Positions 26,661 to 35,752 of a stretch of 64,000 nucleotides of DNA are shown in pieces. Positions within the stretch are counted from its first letter, which is position 1. Each line of letters starts with the position of its first letter. The notes under the pieces were generated by a model. That model had not been told where the DNA came from. It made no database searches and saw nothing but the letters and a program-made list of their open reading frames with translations. The translations under genes were made by a program, and so were the position numbers. The DNA is from VXNJ01 sp009840625 (lineage in GTDB: Bacteria; Chloroflexota; UBA11872; VXNJ01). The stretch is taken from NCBI GenBank assembly GCA_965207915.1, contig OZ242304.1, positions 1,612,001-1,676,000 on the forward strand. Reading direction: 5' to 3'.

Positions 26661-27437
26661 TCAACGGCCGCGCCGTCGCTGCCGCTGGCCGTAAGAACGG
26701 ATCGCCCGCAGGAAATCGATTCGACGAAACGCCGGCCAGTAGGCCTCGCAAAAGTAGTACTCGCTGAACGCGCTCTGCCAAAGCATGAACCCGGACAGCC
26801 GCAGCTCGCCGGAAGTGCGAATCACCAGGTCGGGGTCCGGAATGTCCGGCGCGTAAAGGTAGCTGCCGATTTCTTCCGCATTGAGAATCTGCGCCAGGTC
26901 GGCAAGGGTTTCGCCGCGGCCGGCGTGATCGCCGATCATCCGCCTGACCGCATCCACTATCTCGTCACGGCCACCGTATCCGATGGCAATGATGAGATCG
27001 CCTTCGTCGTTGCCGGCGGTCATTTGCTCGACCCGCTGGATCGATTCGACGGTCGAGTCCGGCAGCATGTCGCGGCGTCCTACCGAGCGGATGCGGCGCG
27101 AAATGGCGGCCCCCTGCTGTCGATCGGCGAGCGCCTCGACGCGCGTTTCAACGATTTTGAAGATCGCCTCGAGTTCCTCGGCGGGCCGGTTCAGGTTGTC
27201 GGTCGACAATGCCCAGACGGTGATCACGGGGATGCCCAGTTCATCACACCAGTCGATCAGCCGCTCTATGTTGTCGGCCCCGTCGCGGTGGCCCGCACCG
27301 ATGCTCGCCAGACCGGTCGTGCGCGCGAATCTGCGGTTCCCGTCGGGAAGGACGCCGACGTGGTGGGGGATGGCGCCGCGCCGCACCTCGCTCTCCAGGC
27401 GCGCTTCATAAATGCGGTAGATCAGGCGGCGCAGCAT
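26661..27437 (-). CDS. Cis-prenyltransferase (isoprenyl diphosphate synthase, UppS family)
   Basis: It adds isopentenyl diphosphate units in Z configuration to an allylic diphosphate, as in undecaprenyl-phosphate carrier synthesis. Catalytic Asp is in VGVLPDGNRRFAR (D32), and the C-terminal region RTSGELRLSGFMLWQSAFSEYYF carries the diphosphate-binding Arg. The DGNRRFAR form, rather than DGNGRWAK, is nearer to the actinobacterial short-chain Z-FPP synthase group (Rv1086 type) than to E. coli UppS, so the product length is open. ATG 27437 begins MLRRLIYRIYEARLE, a common family opening. It is 258 residues. The gene is isolated, with no cell-wall neighbours. Confidence 0.92.
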   Translation of the reverse strand: MLRRLIYRIYEARLESEVRRGAIPHHVGVLPDGNRRFARTTGLASIGAGHRDGADNIERLIDWCDELGIPVITVWALSTDNLNRPAEELEAIFKIVETRVEALADRQQGAAISRRIRSVGRRDMLPDSTVESIQRVEQMTAGNDEGDLIIAIGYGGRDEIVDAVRRMIGDHAGRGETLADLAQILNAEEIGSYLYAPDIPDPDLVIRTSGELRLSGFMLWQSAFSEYYFCEAYWPAFRRIDFLRAIRSYGQRQRRRGR

Positions 27438-27770
27438 CGAGAAGCTTCCGCTTGAATTGGTCTGGCGAGGCGATTCGGCACGCCCCATTCCCTTGCTTGA
27501 ATGTGCAGGTCGGCAAACCAGTCTTGCAATTGGGCGGCGGGAATTCCGGATGCGCCGGAATCACCCGCGGGTCAGATTCGTGCCCGGGCCGCCGGTTTTC
27601 GATCGGGCGCGATGCGATGTCGGGGATCTATCACGTAATCGACCGCGCCGCACGGGCAATCATGAGATTTTCGGCTGGCAGATCGCCGACGTGGTTCCCC
27701 GGTCGAAAAGGGATCCGTTGCTGAACGCGCGGGAAATTGAGCGGACGGCCAGGAGGATAACCTTGCCCGG
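27438..27770. other. Intergenic region, no gene
   Basis: About 330 bases between two minus-strand genes. Frames here are short and without ribosome sites. Nothing is recognised. Confidence 0.3.
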
Positions 27771-28331
27771 TCAGCCGCCCGTCCGGTAAGCGTTGACGCC
27801 GGCCGCACCGGCCGCCCAGGCCATCGCAGTGATCATTCGCAATGGATCGAGCGCGTCCCAGAGGGTTCCGTAATTGATGAAATATCCGTTGGCAAAAAGC
27901 AAGGCGCCCAGGCCCGCGGACAGCACCGCGGCGGTTCGGCAAAGCGGTGTGCCGCAGCGCCACAGGGTTACTGCGGCGACCGATGATGATCCGATGAAGA
28001 TGGGGTTCGCGGTTCGCCAGACTGCTGCCCAGTGATCGCCGAACAAGTCGGTGGAGGCGTTACCGAAAACCACGAACGCAAGCACGCCCAGCGCCAGGCT
28101 GCGCACCCAGGGAACCCGTCGCGTGCTCAGCCACATCCACCACACGCCCCCAATTCCCATCACCAGCGGAGCGATCTGCCAGAGTTTCCAGGGCAGGTAG
28201 GGGACACCCTGACCGTCAGGATCAACGATTTCCGATCTTTCGGTCCACCCGAACACGGCGAGCGCCACGATCAGCGCGCAGGCCAAGGCGGGTATCGGCC
28301 GAAGGTCGCGCGGTGCCAACTGCTTGAGCAT
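27771..28331 (-). CDS. Multi-pass membrane protein of unknown function
   Basis: The protein is 186 residues with about six hydrophobic segments (near 12-28, 50-68, 75-92, 105-122, 130-148 and 163-180) and short loops, one carrying WTERSEIVDPDGQGVPYLPWKLW. The pattern recalls small DUF998-like membrane proteins but I cannot assign a family. ATG 28331. It is the last minus-strand gene before the sterol-type cluster, which starts divergently about 520 bases away. Confidence 0.7.
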   Translation of the reverse strand: MLKQLAPRDLRPIPALACALIVALAVFGWTERSEIVDPDGQGVPYLPWKLWQIAPLVMGIGGVWWMWLSTRRVPWVRSLALGVLAFVVFGNASTDLFGDHWAAVWRTANPIFIGSSSVAAVTLWRCGTPLCRTAAVLSAGLGALLFANGYFINYGTLWDALDPLRMITAMAWAAGAAGVNAYRTGG

Positions 28332-28852
28332 TAGAGTTCCCGAATTCCACTGTTGGTAGGGATGCGACCGGTCGATGGCCGGACCGGCACCAACGAGTGC
28401 CCAGTTTCCTTCAGACTATCGGCGTTTTCGGTGAGCAAGTTCCAGCCCCCGCAATCGCCGGTGCGCCCTTTGCGTGCCGATCCGGCCGGCCAATCGCCTG
28501 CTCGCGGCCGCGTCGACCGACGGCCCGCATCGGGCGGCCGGTTCCGGTCCGGTTTATTTCGAATCATCCTCAAGGGCCCTGCGCCAGTTTGGCTGTGTAG
28601 GCACGCACACGCATTTGAAACGACAATGTCAATTTAGCCACAACTTCGGGAAACGTGGAAAGGCAGATGCCGTCTTTCGGGGGCGGACCTGGTCGGACCG
28701 GCACCCTCGGCCTGGCCTTCGCGGTCTCGGCCGCCCAACCGGCCGAGCCCGGTCGGCCACCCAAAGCAAGGTCAGTTTCGGACGGCTGCGTATCGTGCCG
28801 GACCGTCCGGGTCGAGGGACTCCGGGAATCGCGCGGGTAACGATCTCCGGAG
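28332..28852. other. Upstream region of the sterol-modification cluster
   Basis: About 520 bases between divergent genes, so it holds promoters for both. An A+T-richer patch is at about 28610-28655 (TTGAAACGACAATGTCAATTT), the likeliest promoter area for the Rieske gene, but no clean -35/-10 pair at 17 bases is visible. No coding region is supported. Confidence 0.35.
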
Positions 28853-29917
28853 ATGTGGCAACGTTTGGCAGGGCGCTTTTCATCCAGGCGGCGATCGTCG
28901 CAGCCGGGACCTTCGCCGGGCGTTCGCCAGGACTCCTACCCTCCCCCTTTTCCGGACGGCTGGTACCGAATCGCCGGCTCGGCGGAAATCAAGCCCGGCC
29001 AGGTCAAGTACGTTGAATGCCTGGGCAAACAGATTGCGCTCTTCCGCAGCGGAACCGACGGCAGCATCCACGCGATCGAGGCGTTCTGCCCGCACATGGG
29101 GGCGAATCTGGCCGACGGTTCGGTCGACGGCGACCTGTTGCGGTGCCCGTTTCACGGCTGGCAGCTGGATGGCGCCGGCAGAGTGCGCTCCATTCCAACC
29201 AATGACAAGCTGCCGTCCGCCAGGCATACCAGCTGGGAGGTGAAGGACTACTACGGGATGATCGTGATCTACCATGCCGAGCACGCCCCGGACCGAGTCC
29301 TCTACCGACTCCCAACGCAGCCGAGCATCGACAGCGGCGAGCTCATCTTTCGCGGTCGGCATGCCGGCGGCGAAGTCGACATGCACATCATCGAATTTGC
29401 CGAAAACGCCGTCGACTTCCAGCATTTCGGCGAAATCCACGACGTGATGCACCTGCCCTGGACCAGGCTGCGCATCCCGTTCGTGAAGATCCATCATCAA
29501 ACGAGCTGGGCAACCGACGATGCCCTTTCCCACCGCGGGTACTTCCGCGACCGCAGCTACGTGGAGATATTCGGTCGTCCGATGCCGCGGGCGGGGGCCG
29601 CAGCCGAGGTGATCTTTCACGGTCCCGCCAGCATCGTGCAGTTTGATTTCGAAATCGGCGACATCGGCCAGATGACAATGTTTCAAACTCACACGCCCGT
29701 GGCGCCACTGAAACAGCAGGTTCATTTTTCCTGGTTTTCGCAAAAGCGAATCCCGCGCCTGCTGGCCAGCTACGTCGTGGGCAACTGGGTCTCGCAGTGG
29801 GGCAGGGACGTGGAAATTTGGGAAAACAAGATTTACCGGTCGAAACCGCTACTTTCGCGGTCGGACGGACCGGTGCACAACATGCGGCGCTGGTACAGGC
29901 AGTTCTACGCCGAATAG
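28853..29917 (+). CDS. Rieske non-heme iron oxygenase, cholesterol 7-desaturase (Neverland/DAF-36)/KshA type
   Basis: This oxygenase uses O2 and electrons from a ferredoxin reductase. The Rieske motif is C79-x-H81 and C98-x-x-H101 (FCPHMG ... LRCPFHGW). The mononuclear iron site is N185-x-x-D188-x-x-H191-x4-H196 (ENAVDFQHFGEIH), with a likely third ligand Asp in WGRDVEIWENK. This spacing, the FPDGWYRI start and the HLP-W/VKIHHQTSW region fit the sterol/steroid-acting branch (cholesterol 7,8-desaturase and 3-ketosteroid 9-alpha-hydroxylase) rather than aromatic-ring dioxygenases. There is no N-terminal membrane helix, unlike the animal enzymes. It lies 25 bases before a sterol methyltransferase gene. 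I infer introduction of a ring-B double bond or a hydroxylation. The start is weakly defined. Confidence 0.88.
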   Translation: MWQRLAGRFSSRRRSSQPGPSPGVRQDSYPPPFPDGWYRIAGSAEIKPGQVKYVECLGKQIALFRSGTDGSIHAIEAFCPHMGANLADGSVDGDLLRCPFHGWQLDGAGRVRSIPTNDKLPSARHTSWEVKDYYGMIVIYHAEHAPDRVLYRLPTQPSIDSGELIFRGRHAGGEVDMHIIEFAENAVDFQHFGEIHDVMHLPWTRLRIPFVKIHHQTSWATDDALSHRGYFRDRSYVEIFGRPMPRAGAAAEVIFHGPASIVQFDFEIGDIGQMTMFQTHTPVAPLKQQVHFSWFSQKRIPRLLASYVVGNWVSQWGRDVEIWENKIYRSKPLLSRSDGPVHNMRRWYRQFYAE

Positions 29918-29942
29918 GCCCAAGGGTTCGGGGCTAGGTCCC

Positions 29943-30965
29943 ATGCCCGAACGCTTTCACAACCCCGTTTCCAAGGCCATCCCCGGGGCTGAAACCGAAG
30001 CCACCGCGCACGAGTACCGCAGCTTTCACGACCAGACTGCGGGCGGCGACGCCGCCCTGCGCAAGCAGCGCTACATGGACATGGTCAACCGCTACTACGA
30101 CCTGGTTACCGATTTCTATGAATTCGGTTGGGGCCAATCGTTTCACTTTGCTCCGCGGGTCCGGGGAGAGTCATTCAAGGAATCGCTTATCCGCCACGAA
30201 CTGTTCTTGTCCCAGTCCGTCGGTCTGCGGCCCGGCATGCGCGTGCTCGACGTGGGCTGCGGAGTCGGCGGCCCGATGCGGGTTATCGCCAAGGCTTCCG
30301 GCGCCCACGTTGTGGGGCTGAACAACAATGCCTATCAGCTGGAGAAGTGTGAAGGCTACAACCGGGCGGCCGGACTTGATCAGCAGACCTCGGTCCTGCT
30401 TGGCGATTTCATGGACATCCCGGCCGCGGACGAGAGTTTCGATGCGGTCTTTCAGATCGAGGCCACCGCCCACGCGCCGGACAAGGCGGGAGCCTTCGCC
30501 GAGATCTGGCGGGTACTTAAACCGGGCGGGTGCTTCGGCGGGTACGAGTGGTGCATGACTTCCGCCTTTGAATACTCCGACCCGGAACACCAAAGGCTCA
30601 AACAGGGAATCGAAGAGGGCAACAGCCTGCCCGATGTCGGTTCCTTCGATCACGTGTTGAACGCGTTGCAAACGGTCGGATTCGAGGTGGTTGAGTCGCG
30701 AGATCTTGCCGAGGAGGCCGATCCCCAAACGCCCTGGTACCGCGCGTTCGAGGGTCGCAACATCACGCTCAAGAGCCTGCCGCGAACTTCGATCGGCCGG
30801 TTCATAACGTCCCGGGTAATCAGGGCCCTCGAACCCATGGGCATGGTCCCGAAGGGCACGGTGGAGGTCACGGAAGTGCTGAACCTGGCGGCGGACAGCC
30901 TGACCGCGGCCGGCCGACTCGGCATCTTCACGCCGATGTTCTACTTCAAAGCGCGCAAGTCCTAA
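29943..30965 (+). CDS. Sterol C24-methyltransferase (ERG6/SMT-like)
   Basis: It transfers a methyl group from S-adenosylmethionine to C24 of a sterol side chain. The match to yeast/plant SMT runs nearly the whole 340 residues. Residues 51-70 are the SMT-specific aromatic segment (YYDLVTDFYEFGWG, then QSFHF). R75-G-E-S-F precedes RHE; motif I is VLDVGCGVGGP (101-111), followed by VVGLNNN (123-129), GDFMDIP (154-160), IEATAHAP (172-179), VLKPGG (191-196) and YEW (201-203). The C-terminal sterol-binding part is present, with EVTEVLNLAADSLTAAGRLGIFTPM. These signatures exclude a ubiquinone or gamma-tocopherol methyltransferase. ATG 29943 starts 25 bases after the Rieske gene: a co-transcribed unit. 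Confidence 0.95.
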   Translation: MPERFHNPVSKAIPGAETEATAHEYRSFHDQTAGGDAALRKQRYMDMVNRYYDLVTDFYEFGWGQSFHFAPRVRGESFKESLIRHELFLSQSVGLRPGMRVLDVGCGVGGPMRVIAKASGAHVVGLNNNAYQLEKCEGYNRAAGLDQQTSVLLGDFMDIPAADESFDAVFQIEATAHAPDKAGAFAEIWRVLKPGGCFGGYEWCMTSAFEYSDPEHQRLKQGIEEGNSLPDVGSFDHVLNALQTVGFEVVESRDLAEEADPQTPWYRAFEGRNITLKSLPRTSIGRFITSRVIRALEPMGMVPKGTVEVTEVLNLAADSLTAAGRLGIFTPMFYFKARKS

Positions 30966-31108
30966 TCCCCGCATTGGGTTCGTCTGCGCCGATCGACAGT
31001 GTTCCGGACCGTTGGCAGGCGGCGGACGACGGCCTGAGGCCAAGCCAGGAGCGATGGCGCGCGGATTGCCTCTCGGGGCGCACCCCCTTTGCTCGGCGGG
31101 GCGATTGA

Positions 31109-32485
31109 TTGAGCGATACGTCAGGGGAGACTAAGACCGTGCTCAATGACGCTTCAACCGGCACCGAAGGTCGCCTGACCGCGCGCGAATTCGGAGGCGC
31201 GCCGGGAGTGGTGGCCATCGTCACGCTCTCGCACGCGCTGCTGCTTTACCTGTGGATTGCCTGGCGGTTTTACGACGGCGCGCTGTTCTTTCCTTCGGGA
31301 GTCGGAGACATCGGCCCCTATCTGGCGCGGATTTGGGAGCAGATTTCCACCCACGCGTCCCCGTCCTGGTCCACGTTCGCCATCTACTGGGCATTCCTGG
31401 TCGCCCAGGGTTTGCTGGCGGCCTATCTGCCCGGACTGCGGGTGAAGGGATACCCGATCCCTTCACGCGGGGGCCAGCGTCTTACCTACCGCGTCAACGC
31501 GATTTCGGCCTGGTGGTTGACCCTGGCATTGGTGGTCGTGCTGCATATTTCGGACGTCTTTCCGCTGCAGACGATCTACGAGCAGTTCGGATCGTTCATG
31601 GTCGTGGCGATGATCACCGGCAACGCGGTCGCGCTCGCCGTTTACCTGGGCGCCAAACTCTCCGGCAACGCCGAACGGATGACCGGCAATCACATCTACG
31701 ATTTCTTCATGGGGGCCTGGCTTAACCCCCGGATCGGGCGGCTGGACCTGAAGATGTGGGCGGAAGTACGGGTTTCCTGGCTCACCCTTTTCCTGCTTAC
31801 GGCCAGCGCCGCCGCCTATCAGTACTCCGAGTTCGGCACGCTGAGCACCCCCATGATCTTCATGTTGGTCGCTCACTTTCTGTACGCCAACGCCTGCATG
31901 AAGGGTGAGGAGTGCATCCCCACGACCTGGGACATTTTTCACGAAAAATGGGGCTGGATGCTGGTCTTCTGGAACCTGGCAGGCGTCCCCTTCGTCTATT
32001 GCTTCAACTCGATGTACGTGGCCGCGCGCCCGGATTTCGAACCACCGGTTGCGATCACGGTGGCGTGTTTCGTCATGCTGTTCGGCGCCTACTACGTCTG
32101 GGATACCTCCCAAGGCCAGCGAAATTACTTCCGCATGCAATTGAACGGTTCCTACGTGAAACGCAGGGCCTTCCCGCAACTGCCCTGGGCCAAGTTAGAA
32201 AACCCGCGCTATCTGGAAACTGCCTGCGGTTCCCCGCTGCTGGTGGACGGCTGGTGGCGCTACGCTCGCAAGATTCACTACACCGCCGACGTGATCATGG
32301 CGTTGTCTTGGGGCCTGATCTGCGGATTCGGCCACTTTTTGCCCTACTTCTACGTAACCTTTTTCGTTTTGATGATCCTGCACCGGGCGCGTCGGGACAC
32401 CTTCCGCTGCCGCAAAAAATATGGATCCGACTGGGACCGCTACACCAAGACGGTGCCCCACCTTTTCATCCCGAAGGTGTGGTGA
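31109..32485 (+). CDS. ERG4/ERG24-family sterol reductase, closest to ERG4 C24(28) reductase
   Basis: This polytopic membrane reductase (458 residues, about eight to nine helices) uses NADPH to reduce a sterol double bond. Signature regions are GNHIYDFFMGAWLNPRIG followed by LDLKMWAEVR, EECIPTTWDIFHEKWGWML then FWNLAGVPFVYCF, and the C-terminal RRDTFRCRKKYGSDWDRY with VPHLFIPKVW. The LDLKM(F/W)-E-R form is that of fungal/plant-type ERG4 rather than C14 reductases or DHCR7. ERG4 reduces the 24(28)-methylene group that SMT makes, so the neighbouring gene supplies its substrate. TTG 31109 follows GGCGGGG; GTG 31139 after GGGGAG is an equal alternative. The gap to the SMT gene is 143 bases. Confidence 0.93.
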   Translation: MSDTSGETKTVLNDASTGTEGRLTAREFGGAPGVVAIVTLSHALLLYLWIAWRFYDGALFFPSGVGDIGPYLARIWEQISTHASPSWSTFAIYWAFLVAQGLLAAYLPGLRVKGYPIPSRGGQRLTYRVNAISAWWLTLALVVVLHISDVFPLQTIYEQFGSFMVVAMITGNAVALAVYLGAKLSGNAERMTGNHIYDFFMGAWLNPRIGRLDLKMWAEVRVSWLTLFLLTASAAAYQYSEFGTLSTPMIFMLVAHFLYANACMKGEECIPTTWDIFHEKWGWMLVFWNLAGVPFVYCFNSMYVAARPDFEPPVAITVACFVMLFGAYYVWDTSQGQRNYFRMQLNGSYVKRRAFPQLPWAKLENPRYLETACGSPLLVDGWWRYARKIHYTADVIMALSWGLICGFGHFLPYFYVTFFVLMILHRARRDTFRCRKKYGSDWDRYTKTVPHLFIPKVW

Positions 32486-32806
32486 CTCAGCACCGCGCCG
32501 GCAAGATCGCAATCCCGCAAAGAGCGTTTACTACTCATAGGCCGCTGGATTGATCGCCGGCGTGTTCGAAGGCGCTGGCGCAGCCCACTTGCCGAGGACG
32601 CCCGAACCCGAGCCCCGGCTTCAAAGTGGCCCGCCGCTACACTGAGTTGCAACGACCGTTGACCGTGCAACATAGTCGTGGCCGAAATCCAATTTCGCCG
32701 GGGCAGGCGCGATTTCGATCCGTCCGGCGACGGTGGTGGTCGAGACGCCCGGTCGACAGTCTCGAGGGCCGGGCGGCTATCAGCCGGGGGATGACGGGAG
32801 CCGGAA
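32486..32806. other. Gap between the sterol reductase and small membrane proteins
   Basis: About 320 bases, with no reading frame of note and no hairpin that I would call a terminator. Frames spanning it on either strand have no ribosome site. Confidence 0.3.
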
Positions 32807-32947
32807 TTGGACGAATGGCGATCGCTCAAAAGCGCCCTCGCGCGGCTGGGCGGCGACGAGTTGCGCGGACTGATCATATTTCTGATTTCGGGAGCCGCGA
32901 TCATCGTCGTCGCCTACATCGTGGGCCGGCTCTTGTCGGGGACCTGA
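32807..32947 (+). CDS. Single-span small membrane protein (46 residues)
   Basis: TTG 32807 follows GGGAG and opens a 46-residue frame. A charged helix (DEWRSLKSALARLGGDELR) precedes one membrane segment (LIIFLISGAAIIVVAYIVG) and the tail RLLSGT. The composition and clean hydrophobic span favour a real small protein. It is followed 37 bases later by another small membrane frame. No family is recognised. Confidence 0.5.
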   Translation: MDEWRSLKSALARLGGDELRGLIIFLISGAAIIVVAYIVGRLLSGT

Positions 32948-32984
32948 CGCAATTCTGGGCAGAGGATTCCGTCGGGCCGCCCAC

Positions 32985-33149
32985 ATGGCGATCTTTGCGC
33001 TGGCGTTCGCGCTCTTCTATTTGGGACTTGGCCTGGGACTCCAATACGACGCCGCGCTGGGAACCGCCTGCTGGGCCGGCGCGGCGGTCTTGGTCGGGTT
33101 GAACGTCATCTGGATGGTGCACGCTCGACGCAACTTAGGGCCCGACTAA
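32985..33149 (+). CDS. Two-span small membrane protein (54 residues)
   Basis: ATG 32985 opens a 54-residue frame with two hydrophobic stretches (about 2-17 and 25-44) separated by LQYDAALG, ending in the basic tail HARRNLGPD. Its stop overlaps the end of the convergent PPC-domain gene by four bases. Together with the upstream small gene it could form a membrane pair transcribed after the sterol cluster. The ribosome site is weak and the function unknown. Confidence 0.5.
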   Translation: MAIFALAFALFYLGLGLGLQYDAALGTACWAGAAVLVGLNVIWMVHARRNLGPD

Positions 33150-35752
33150 CCGACTGCCGCCAGTAGGGGCGCCGCCGCCGGCACGTCGATCCGGCTGGAA
33201 CGCAGCCAGGCCCCGACCGTCGCGTTGGGCGGGATTATCCGGTTGTCCGGAACAACCCGGGCCCCGTCCGAACCCAGGAACGAGACGACGATTCGGCCCA
33301 ACGAGTCGATTTGCGACCGAATGGCGCCGATCGGCGCACCCGCTATTGCAACCGCGCTGCTGTGGTAGGTCCGGCCAGGCGGCGCTTCCGCATCCAGGAA
33401 CCGGCGGTCCGGCAGGATGATGCGGCCGTCGGCAAGCTCGACCGCGTGTTCGATCCGGCCATCGGAATTCAACCTTGCCAGGATCCGCAGTGTATGCGCT
33501 GCCGGTTCCGAATCCATGTTTGCGGGAACGTACTGGAAGCCCGGCAACTGGGTCGGGTCGAGCGAATCGATCCCCAGCAGATTGAAGAACCGTTCGTTGG
33601 ATCCATCGATTGCCCGCGCCGCGCAAAGGGCGTGGTCGGTCGCGGTGCCGAAAAACGGCAAAGCCGCGCGCAGCTGGGAATCTAGTGACAGGTGGGTGGC
33701 GGCCAGTGCCGGGGCGGCAGAGGTGAGCGCCGCCGATAAACGCCCCGCCGATCCCGGACAAGCGGAGTCGGCCGCGAACTCGGCGACCTGAGTCTGCACC
33801 GAATCGGTCTCCCAGCCGGATTCGGCTGAACGTGCCGCCGTAACCAGTTCGCCGGCGCGGATTGCGGAGTCAAGAACGCTCTCGGCGTACCGCAACTGCG
33901 AATGCAGCGCCAGGGCCTCGGCGTACGTGATCGCAGCTCCGGGGCCGACCCGCGACCGCAACCTGTGCCAGCCGTCGGCAAGGGTTTCGTATTCGCGCCT
34001 GGCGCTTTCGGCGGTGCTGAGGATCTGCTGCTCAACCAAACCCGGGTCTAGCATGAACCCGGCCGCGCTGGCGGCGGCCAACCCGGACTCGTCAACGGCG
34101 GAAATGTAACGGTCGGCGAATCGCGCCGCGGAGGAGGCACCTTGTGGAGTCAAGCCGCTCAGGCCGGGATCGAGAACGCCCGGGGCGGTCCCGGCGGTCG
34201 ACTCCTCGAGGGCGGTGATGGTCTCGCGGGCAAATATTTCGTCGAGGAGCAATCGCCGGACGCCGGCCGCGTAGATCGCCTGCAATTCCTCGGCCGAATC
34301 GACCGCCCGTTCTCGGTCCGACACGTCGTTGACGGTGGTCGTTACGGTCCCGTCGGCGTCGGCGGTTGCTGCCACCGAAAGCGTTCGACCGTTCAGCCTG
34401 ACTGACGTCGGTCCGAATTCGGCCGATTCGAGTACGTGTACGTGCTTCCAGGTTGCATGGAACCAAAGGCCGCGGTCGTCTTCGTTCAGGGCGTAGAGCG
34501 CTACCAGGACCCAGGAGCGTCCCGGTTCCTCCAGGCGCAGGTCAACCGGCGCCAATCCCTCGAGCATGGTGCTTGTGGAGCTGGCCGCCGGATCACCGGT
34601 GTGGTAAGAGGAACCCGGGTCCCAGCTCGATTCGCTGACTGGGACGGGATTGCCCCAGTGCCAGTTTTCCGGCCCGCGGACCAGTACAAGGTAACTTGCC
34701 GCTTTTCCGAATAGCCCGCCGCCGCCATGGTTGCCGACGCGGAAATGTACGGCGAACGGATCACCGCTGACGACCTGGTCGGGCACTGCCAGAAATTCAA
34801 CCTTCGGATTCGGATCCAGCTGCTCCAGCTGCTCGTTTACGACCTGGATGCTCAATTCGAAATCGGACGCCGCCGGTTGAATGTCGCCCTGGCCGTAAGT
34901 CGTGGCTTCAACGATGTAGGTACCGGCCGGCAGAATCTGGTCGATTCGCGAATTCCGGCCCACGCCACCGTCGTCATTGGCTCCGACCGTCACTCCATCG
35001 AACGTGGCCAGCGATAAGACCGGATCACCGTTGTCCGAAGTCAAATCGATGCGCACGCGCCCGGTCTGGGGCAATTCAAATACGTAGCTGTGGGCCGGGT
35101 GGGTCACGACGATGCGCGATCCGCAGGTGTCCAGAGACCAAGACCCCGCCGCGCTTAGTGGTGAGTCGGCCGCCAGGGTGCCCAGCGGAGTTATTTCACA
35201 GCCTTCCACGTAATAGATGGAGATGTTGAAATCCGCCCCCACCGGCGTCCGGATACCCACCGTGGTGGCTTCGATCTGGTACGTGCCCGGGGCAAGATCG
35301 CGTTCGATTCGGGCGTTAAGCAGCGCGCCACTGTCATCGTCGTCGCCGATGCGCGACCCATCGCTCGCGGCCAGGTACAGGTAGGGATCGGTGGAATTCG
35401 AGGTCAACTCGATTCGGACCCGGCCGCTTTCAACTACTTCGAATTCGAAAAACTGGGCGCCTACGCCGGGGCGGTATTTAGATTCGCAATCCTGGGCGCT
35501 CCAGGTTCCGGCAAATTGCAACCCGCCCTCGGTCTGGGCCGGGAGCTGGCCAAGCGCGGTTGCCGCGCAACGCGGATCTTCCTGGGCCGACGAGGCGTCA
35601 TAGGTGAAAAGTACGGCCAATGCCGCGACGACGGTTGCCAGCGCAATAATCAGCGCCTTTGCGAAGACCCTTGTTGGAACAAGCAGGCTTTGATTTGCCA
35701 ATGCACGGTATCCAATGGCGTTTGCAGGCGGACGCAAGCACCATTTTCCCAA
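33146..35752 (-). CDS. Large secreted protein with two PPC-type beta domains
   Basis: The frame is 868 residues. A hydrophobic signal segment (about 30-50, ending SSAQ) suggests export. Two pre-peptidase C-terminal (PPC)-like modules follow (about 60-190 and 195-310); both show FEFEVVESGRVRIELTSNS/FELPQTGRVRIDLTSDN, then DPYLYL/DPVLSL and LAPGTYQIEATT/LPAGTYIVEATT. Next is a CARDB-like strand-rich region (about 320-440, SGDPFAVHFRVGN). The C-terminal 400 residues are Ala-rich, largely helical and unrecognised. There is no protease motif, so it is likely a structural, binding or enzyme-accessory exoprotein. The start is uncertain: TTG 35752 is the longest, and TTG about 35701 would leave a more normal signal. 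Confidence 0.8.
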   Translation of the reverse strand: MGKWCLRPPANAIGYRALANQSLLVPTRVFAKALIIALATVVAALAVLFTYDASSAQEDPRCAATALGQLPAQTEGGLQFAGTWSAQDCESKYRPGVGAQFFEFEVVESGRVRIELTSNSTDPYLYLAASDGSRIGDDDDSGALLNARIERDLAPGTYQIEATTVGIRTPVGADFNISIYYVEGCEITPLGTLAADSPLSAAGSWSLDTCGSRIVVTHPAHSYVFELPQTGRVRIDLTSDNGDPVLSLATFDGVTVGANDDGGVGRNSRIDQILPAGTYIVEATTYGQGDIQPAASDFELSIQVVNEQLEQLDPNPKVEFLAVPDQVVSGDPFAVHFRVGNHGGGGLFGKAASYLVLVRGPENWHWGNPVPVSESSWDPGSSYHTGDPAASSTSTMLEGLAPVDLRLEEPGRSWVLVALYALNEDDRGLWFHATWKHVHVLESAEFGPTSVRLNGRTLSVAATADADGTVTTTVNDVSDRERAVDSAEELQAIYAAGVRRLLLDEIFARETITALEESTAGTAPGVLDPGLSGLTPQGASSAARFADRYISAVDESGLAAASAAGFMLDPGLVEQQILSTAESARREYETLADGWHRLRSRVGPGAAITYAEALALHSQLRYAESVLDSAIRAGELVTAARSAESGWETDSVQTQVAEFAADSACPGSAGRLSAALTSAAPALAATHLSLDSQLRAALPFFGTATDHALCAARAIDGSNERFFNLLGIDSLDPTQLPGFQYVPANMDSEPAAHTLRILARLNSDGRIEHAVELADGRIILPDRRFLDAEAPPGRTYHSSAVAIAGAPIGAIRSQIDSLGRIVVSFLGSDGARVVPDNRIIPPNATVGAWLRSSRIDVPAAAPLLAAVG

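Noticed and set aside
28474..29016. Open frame overlapping the start of the Rieske gene
   Set aside because: Arg/Pro/Gly-rich shadow in high-G+C DNA without domains; the Rieske frame has complete motifs.
29943..30965. Reading the SMT as a ubiquinone/tocopherol methyltransferase
   Set aside because: The aromatic YYDLVTDFYEFGWG block, GLNNN and IEATAHAP are SMT features not shared by those enzymes.
31109..32485. Reading the ERG4-like gene as an isoprenylcysteine methyltransferase (ICMT)
   Set aside because: The C-terminus recalls ICMT-like folds, but the GNHIYDFFMG, LDLKMW and EECIPTTWDIFHEKWG blocks are specific to the ERG4/ERG24 sterol reductases.
32626..33102. 158-codon frame across the small membrane genes
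   Set aside because: Arg/Trp-rich shadow; the two short frames on the same strand have better hydrophobic and start features.
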